The notes beneath the pieces were generated by a model. The model was given only the letters and a program-made list of their open reading frames with translations. It did no database searches and had not been told where the DNA came from. 19,446 nucleotides of DNA from JBQCHF01 sp051953655 (GTDB taxonomy: Bacteria; Actinomycetota; Actinomycetes; Motilibacterales; Motilibacteraceae): positions 1-19,446 of the forward strand of contig JBQCIO010000180.1 in assembly GCA_051953655.1 (NCBI GenBank), given 5' to 3'. Each line of letters opens with the position of its first letter. Position 1 is the first letter of the stretch. The position numbers and the translations under genes are program-made. Shown here in pieces: positions 15,812 to 19,446 of the stretch.

Positions 15812-15961
15812 GGGGGCCGCTCTCGGTCTTCCGGGCGGTTCGTGCTGGCGGTGAGCAGTGCCCGTGATGAAAGGATCGGGACTCCGGCGCGTGCGGGCGC
15901 GGGGAGGCGGGGGCGCCACGACCCGCCGGCACCAGGTGGCCGACCGGCAGGAGGACTGGAC

Positions 15962-18157
15962 GTGGACCAGCAGGGCGTGGAGGACCAGGCGCAGCGCGAG
16001 CCCGGCGCCGCCGAGCCGCCGGGCCCCGAGCCGCTGAGCCCCGAGCTGGTCGAGCTGGCCACCTCCTACGGGGTGGCCACCGAGTACTGGGACTGGCAGG
16101 GCCGGCACGTGGTGGTGCCGGCCGACACCGTCCGCGCGGTGCTCGCCGCGCGCGGCGTCGACGCCACCACCCCGGAGGCCGCCCGCGCCGCCGCCGCCCC
16201 CCGGCGCGACGACGCCAGGCGCCGGATGCTCCCGCCCACCGTGGTCGCCCGCAGCGGCTGGGCCCCGGCGGTGCGCGTGCACGTCGAGCACGGCGAGCCG
16301 GTGCAGCTGCACGTGCAGCTCGAGGACGGCGGCGAGCGCTACGACGTCGTGCAGCTGGACGTCTGGGTGGAGCCGCGCACGGTGGACGGGCGGCTGGTCG
16401 GCGAGGCGACCTTCCAGCTGCCCCCGGACCTGCCGCTGGGGTGGCACACGCTGCACGCCCGCTCGCCCAGCGGCTCGGCCACCGCAGCCCTGGTCGTCAC
16501 CCCGCGCTACCTCGGCCTGCCCGAGCGCCTGCACGGGCACCGCGCGTGGGGCTGGATGCTCCAGCTCTACTCGGTGCGGTCACGCCGCTCGTGGGGCTTC
16601 GGCGACCTGGCCGACCTCGCCGACCTGGCCGGCTGGAGCGGGCGCGAGCTCGGTGCCGGGTTCGTCCTGGTCAACCCGCTGCACTCCGGCGACCCGGTCA
16701 GCCCGGTCGAGCCCTCGCCGTACCTGCCCGCCACCCGCCGCTTCCCCAGCCCGCTCTACATCCGGGTGGAGGAGGTGCCGGAGGCGGCGTACCTCGGAGC
16801 GCGCGAGCGCGCCGAGGTGGAGCGGCTGGCCGAGCGCCGCCGCCGCGGCGACAGTCGCAACGACGCAGCCGGTGAGCTGCTGGACCGCGACGCCGTCTGG
16901 GCCGACAAGCGGGCCGCGCTGGACCTGGTGCACGACGTCGCCCGCACGCCCGCGCGCGAGTCGGCGTACCGGGCGTTCTGCCGCCGCGAGGGGCAGGGGC
17001 TCACCGACTTCGCCACCTGGTGCGCGCTGGCCGAGGTGCACGGGCTGCCCTGGCAGAGCTGGCCGGAGGAGCTGCGCGACCCGCACTCGCCGGCCGTCGC
17101 GGCGGCGCGCGAGGAGCTGGCCGACCGGGTCGACTTCCACCGCTGGCTGCAGTGGGTGCTCGACGAGCAGCTGGCCGGCACCCAGCGGGCCGCGCGGGAG
17201 GCGGGGATGCCGCTCGGCGTCCTGCACGACCTCGCCGTCGGCGTGCATCCGGAGGGGGCGGACACCTGGGCGCTGCAGGACGTCCTGGCGCAGGGGGTCA
17301 ACGTCGGGGCGCCGCCGGACGCGTTCAACCAGCAGGGCCAGGACTGGAGCCAGCCGCCGTGGCGGCCGGACACCCTGGCCGAGGTGGGCTACGCGCCCTA
17401 CCGGGACATGCTGCGCGGCATCCTGCGTCACGCCGGCGGCGTGCGGGTGGACCACGTGCTGGGCCTGTTCCGGCTGTGGTGGGTGCCGCAGGGTGCGGAC
17501 GCCGACGCCGGCACCTACGTCCGCTACGACCACGAGGCGCTGGTGGGCATCCTCGCCCTGGAGGCCCACCGGTCGGGGGCGCTGGTGGTGGGCGAGGACC
17601 TCGGCGTCGTCGAGCCGTGGGTGCGCGACTACCTCGGCGAGCGGGGCATCCTCGGCACCTCGATCCTCTGGTTCGAGAAGGACGCGCAGGGGCGGCCGCT
17701 GCCTCCGGAGCACTGGCGCGAGCTGTGCCTGGGCACGGTGACCACGCACGACCTGCCGCCCACGGCCGGGTACCTGGCCGGCGAGCACATCCGGCTGCGG
17801 CACGAGCTCGGCCTGCTGACCCGGTCGGTGGAGGAGGAGCGCGAGGTCGACGAGGCCGACCGCGCTGCCTGGCTGGACCTGCTGCGCGAGCGCGGGCTCC
17901 TGCGCCCCGACGCCGACGAGCGCGAGACCGTCGAGGCGCTGCACCGGCTGCTGCGCCAGACGCCGTGCCGCCTGCTCGGCGTCGCGCTGCCCGACGCCGT
18001 CGGCGACCGGCGGGCGCAGAACCAGCCGGGCACCGACGAGGAGTACCCGAACTGGCGCATGCCGCTGGCCGACGGAGCGGGGCGGCCGGTGCTGCTCGAG
18101 GACCTGGCTGAGAGCGCGCGGGTGCGCTCGCTCGCGGCCACGGTGTCGGGCAGCTGA
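15962..18157 (+). CDS. malQ: 4-alpha-glucanotransferase (amylomaltase, GH77)
   Basis: MalQ moves alpha-1,4-glucan segments between maltodextrins, working with phosphorylase and glucosidase in glycogen or maltodextrin turnover. From the GTG at 15962 the protein has 731 residues. An N-terminal beta-rich module (about 25-180) precedes the GH77 barrel, as in long bacterial MalQ. Catalytic residues are nucleophile Asp497 (GVRVDHVLGLFRLWWVP), acid/base Glu545 (VGEDLG) and Asp597 (TTHDLPPTAGY). The 250s-loop-type segment PSPYLPATRRF (251-261) and PPDAFNQQGQDW (451-462) are diagnostic. AGGAGG at 15949-15954, 7 nt before the GTG, sets the start; an upstream in-frame ATG at 15842 would add 40 low-complexity residues and is rejected. 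It complements the alpha-glucosidase at 4881-6554, though they are 9 kb apart. Confidence 0.95.
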   Translation: MDQQGVEDQAQREPGAAEPPGPEPLSPELVELATSYGVATEYWDWQGRHVVVPADTVRAVLAARGVDATTPEAARAAAAPRRDDARRRMLPPTVVARSGWAPAVRVHVEHGEPVQLHVQLEDGGERYDVVQLDVWVEPRTVDGRLVGEATFQLPPDLPLGWHTLHARSPSGSATAALVVTPRYLGLPERLHGHRAWGWMLQLYSVRSRRSWGFGDLADLADLAGWSGRELGAGFVLVNPLHSGDPVSPVEPSPYLPATRRFPSPLYIRVEEVPEAAYLGARERAEVERLAERRRRGDSRNDAAGELLDRDAVWADKRAALDLVHDVARTPARESAYRAFCRREGQGLTDFATWCALAEVHGLPWQSWPEELRDPHSPAVAAAREELADRVDFHRWLQWVLDEQLAGTQRAAREAGMPLGVLHDLAVGVHPEGADTWALQDVLAQGVNVGAPPDAFNQQGQDWSQPPWRPDTLAEVGYAPYRDMLRGILRHAGGVRVDHVLGLFRLWWVPQGADADAGTYVRYDHEALVGILALEAHRSGALVVGEDLGVVEPWVRDYLGERGILGTSILWFEKDAQGRPLPPEHWRELCLGTVTTHDLPPTAGYLAGEHIRLRHELGLLTRSVEEEREVDEADRAAWLDLLRERGLLRPDADERETVEALHRLLRQTPCRLLGVALPDAVGDRRAQNQPGTDEEYPNWRMPLADGAGRPVLLEDLAESARVRSLAATVSGS

Positions 18158-18199
18158 GGGCCGGTCGGGAGGGCGGGGTGAGGTGAGGAGCGCTGCTGG

Positions 18200-18213
18200 G
18201 CTACCGGTAGCGT
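18200..18213 (+). promoter_or_regulatory. -10 box overlapped by a 12-bp palindrome
   Basis: TAGCGT (18208-18213) ends 7 nt before the GTG at 18221, giving a leaderless promoter. The perfect palindrome GCTACCGGTAGC (18200-18211) overlaps this box, a position where a dimeric repressor would block RNA polymerase. The regulator is unknown. Confidence 0.45.
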
Positions 18214-18220
18214 TGGCCTC

Positions 18221-18616
18221 GTGAAGTCGCGAACCGTCCTGCGCACCGCCGCGCTCGCGCTCGCCGTGCCGCTCACCGCCCTGCTCGCCTCGCCGGCGTC
18301 GGCGGCGGTCTCGGCGCTCAACCGCGACAACGGCGACGACCCCGGCCCGGGCCTCTCGGTCTTCCAGACCGTCGGGCTCTACCTCCTGATCCCGCTCGGG
18401 ATCTTCCTGTTGGCCGCGCTCCTGGTCTACGCGCCCTCGTCGGCGCGCGGCCCGCGCTACCGGCCGGGGCTGTCGTGGTTCGCCGCGCCGGTGTGGTTCA
18501 ACGGCCCCGGCGCGTCCGCGCCGGCCGGCACCGCGCCGGTCTCGGAGCAGGCAGGGACGGGCGCCTCCGCGGCCTCCCGCACGAGCACGAAGGGTGGGGC
18601 CAGTGCCCGCTGGTGA
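18221..18616 (+). CDS. Small secreted/membrane protein of unknown function
   Basis: The 131-residue protein begins with a Sec signal peptide (KSRTVLR, then a hydrophobic run, then ASPASA, with cleavage likely after Ala28). A short polar stretch (SALNRDNGDDPGPG) leads to one membrane segment (about 48-70, VFQTVGLYLLIPLGIFLLAALLVY). The rest (RGPRYRPGLSWFAAPVWFNGP and a Gly/Ala/Ser tail) is probably cytoplasmic. Conserved-looking Trp-rich text (RPGLSWFAAPVWFNGP) may be an interaction motif. I do not recognise a named family; similar genes precede DUF5130 genes in other actinobacteria, to my knowledge. It overlaps the DUF5130 start by 14 nt, so the two are translationally linked. Confidence 0.75.
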   Translation: MKSRTVLRTAALALAVPLTALLASPASAAVSALNRDNGDDPGPGLSVFQTVGLYLLIPLGIFLLAALLVYAPSSARGPRYRPGLSWFAAPVWFNGPGASAPAGTAPVSEQAGTGASAASRTSTKGGASARW

Positions 18617-18989
18617 GGCCTTCAGCCAGGGTCAGTCCGACGAGATCGACCGCGCCATCCGGCACGCCGAGGCCGTCGGCGGTCTCGCCGTCTCGGTCTA
18701 CGTCGGCGAGCTGTCCGGCGACAGCCGCGCGGCCGCGCAGGCCCTGCACGACCAGCTCGAGCAGCCGCTCGACCGCGTGCTCGTGGCCGTCGACCCCGGC
18801 AGCCGCCGGCTCGAGATCGTCACCGGCCCCGGCCTCGCGCACCGCCTCGACGACCGCGCCTGCGCCCTCGCCTCGGCGTCGATGATCTCCGCCTTCGCCG
18901 GCGGCGACCTCGCCGGCGGCATCGCCACCGGCGTCGCCATGCTCGGCGAGCACGCCCGCCACCCGCGGACCCTGCACACCGACGCGTAG
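18603..18989 (+). CDS. DUF5130 family protein
   Basis: The 128-residue soluble protein matches the actinobacterial DUF5130 pattern: AGEAFSQGQSDEIDRAIRHAE at the start, then LAVSVYVGEL, VLVAVDPGSRRLEIVTG and LDDRACALASASMISAFAGGDLAGGIATGVAMLGEHA. The middle of this pattern recalls the TPM-type fold, which is found in membrane-linked proteins, but no membrane segment is present here. Function is unknown. The start could be GTG at 18594 or 18603; the second places AGGGTGG (18591-18597) 5 nt upstream and gives the family's usual PAGEAF opening. The gene overlaps its upstream partner and is followed by a strong terminator. Confidence 0.85.
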   Translation: MPAGEAFSQGQSDEIDRAIRHAEAVGGLAVSVYVGELSGDSRAAAQALHDQLEQPLDRVLVAVDPGSRRLEIVTGPGLAHRLDDRACALASASMISAFAGGDLAGGIATGVAMLGEHARHPRTLHTDA

Positions 18990-19010
18990 GTCGGTCGCCT
19001 CGGTCGGAAC

Positions 19011-19032
19011 GATCACGGGCCCGTGATCTTTT
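19011..19032 (+). terminator. Intrinsic terminator of the DUF5130 operon
   Basis: GATCACGGGCCCGTGATC (19011-19028) is a perfect 18-bp palindrome followed by TTTT. It is the only hairpin in the window with a T tract. It starts 22 nt after the DUF5130 stop codon. Confidence 0.85.
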
Positions 19033-19118
19033 GTCGCCGCCCCCGTGGAATTCCGCGTGGGCGGCGGCCATGTGCCGGGGGGAGTGCTGTGTTTTCGCAG
19101 CCCCGGCCGGACGGGGAC

Positions 19119-19137
19119 ACGGTCGAAGGCGCTGGTG
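19119..19137. repeat. 19-bp box shared with 14023-14041
   Basis: ACGGTCGAAGGCGCTGGTG matches 18 of 19 bases of 14023-14041 and is followed by GCGGGAGCGGGCG, similar to the tail of the composite repeat. It lies 71 nt before the double-hairpin repeat, so the two repeat types may share a common end. Confidence 0.5.
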
Positions 19138-19208
19138 TAGCGGGAGCGGGCGTCGAGTCGGCTCACGGTGCCGGCTGGCGGTTCGTGCGTGGAACACGAT
19201 CGAACTCA

Positions 19209-19263
19209 TGGGGTGAGGGGCACCCTGACCCAATAGGTCTGGCTCCGGGGCACCCTCACCCAA
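19209..19263. repeat. 55-bp double-hairpin repeat, copy 2
   Basis: The two dyads (GGGTGAGGGGCACCCTGACCC and GGGGCACCCTCACCC) carry the same CCAATAGGT spacer and 30-bp period as 212-266. GATC motifs lie on both sides (19199-19202 and 19272-19275). The right flank CGACTTCGATCTTG is a near-inverse of the left flank of copy 1. Confidence 0.75.
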
Positions 19264-19446
19264 CGACTTCGATCTTGGGGAGCTCGGAGGACCGCCGGCG
19301 GGGCGCCCAACCGGAGTTGAGACCGGGCGGCCCCGTCACCAGCCGTCTTTCGCCCCGAGCAGCTTCGAGAGTGGGCGGCGCGACTGGCGCGGAGACCAGG
19401 CCCCCCGTCACCGCTCCACCACCCCGAACACCGAAGGGGCGCCCCC
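19264..19446. other. Non-coding tail of the window
   Basis: I find no open frame with coding character, RNA gene or strong hairpin here. The segment 19290-19320 is GC-rich and its reverse complement weakly resembles 170-200, so the repeat element may extend into it. A gene may begin beyond the window edge. Confidence 0.4.

Noticed and set aside
15842..15961. Longer malQ starting at ATG 15842
   Set aside because: The extra 40 codons look non-coding and a good AGGAGG site sits before the GTG at 15962.
18990..19446. Coding potential in the final 450 nt
   Set aside because: Open frames here overlap the terminator or the repeats and lack start signals and coding character on either strand.

Overview
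The window is chromosomal DNA from a very GC-rich actinobacterium. Codon third positions are almost all G or C, GTG starts are common, and several genes lack a Shine-Dalgarno sequence but carry a TAnnnT box 6-7 nt before the start codon, the usual actinobacterial leaderless arrangement. The protein set (EttA, group II truncated haemoglobin beside an AglA-type glucosidase, a DUF5130 protein, an atypical SDR fused to DUF2867) fits Actinomycetes. My best guess is the Geodermatophilaceae or a near relative, inferred from composition and gene flavour rather than from any search.

Layout. 1-591: non-coding, with two kinds of palindromic repeat and one apparently frameshifted small membrane protein. 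598-4850 (+): ettA, serA, a hotdog-fold thioesterase and a LysE/RhtB exporter. 4881-7029 (-): a glbO then alpha-glucosidase pair, convergent with the exporter. 7174-7908 (+): a classical SDR, divergent from glbO. 7937-12822 (-): prolyl oligopeptidase, an MscS channel overlapping it by 4 nt, then the SDR-DUF2867 protein. 12959-13489 (+): an HNH endonuclease, convergent with an unrecognised one-TM protein (13497-13940, -). 14023-14290: inverted copies of the palindromic repeat. 14375-18157 (+): an amidase-signature enzyme and MalQ (GH77). 18221-18989 (+): a secreted or membrane small protein overlapping a DUF5130 gene, closed by a strong intrinsic terminator. 18990-19446: non-coding, with more repeat.

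Function. Most genes are core metabolism or housekeeping: ribosome energy gating (EttA), serine synthesis (SerA), maltodextrin or glucoside use (alpha-glucosidase and MalQ), oxygen/NO chemistry (GlbO), peptide turnover and osmotic protection. I see no defence island, phage, insertion sequence, CRISPR array, tRNA or biosynthetic cluster.

The least explained content is a family of interspersed palindromic elements. A composite element of about 155-165 bp occurs near 1-155 (+) and 14032-14196 (-), with an internally deleted copy at 14211-14285 (+). A 55-bp double-hairpin element occurs at 212-266 and 19209-19263. A 19-bp box at 14023-14041 recurs at 19119-19137 with one mismatch. These sit only between transcription units.
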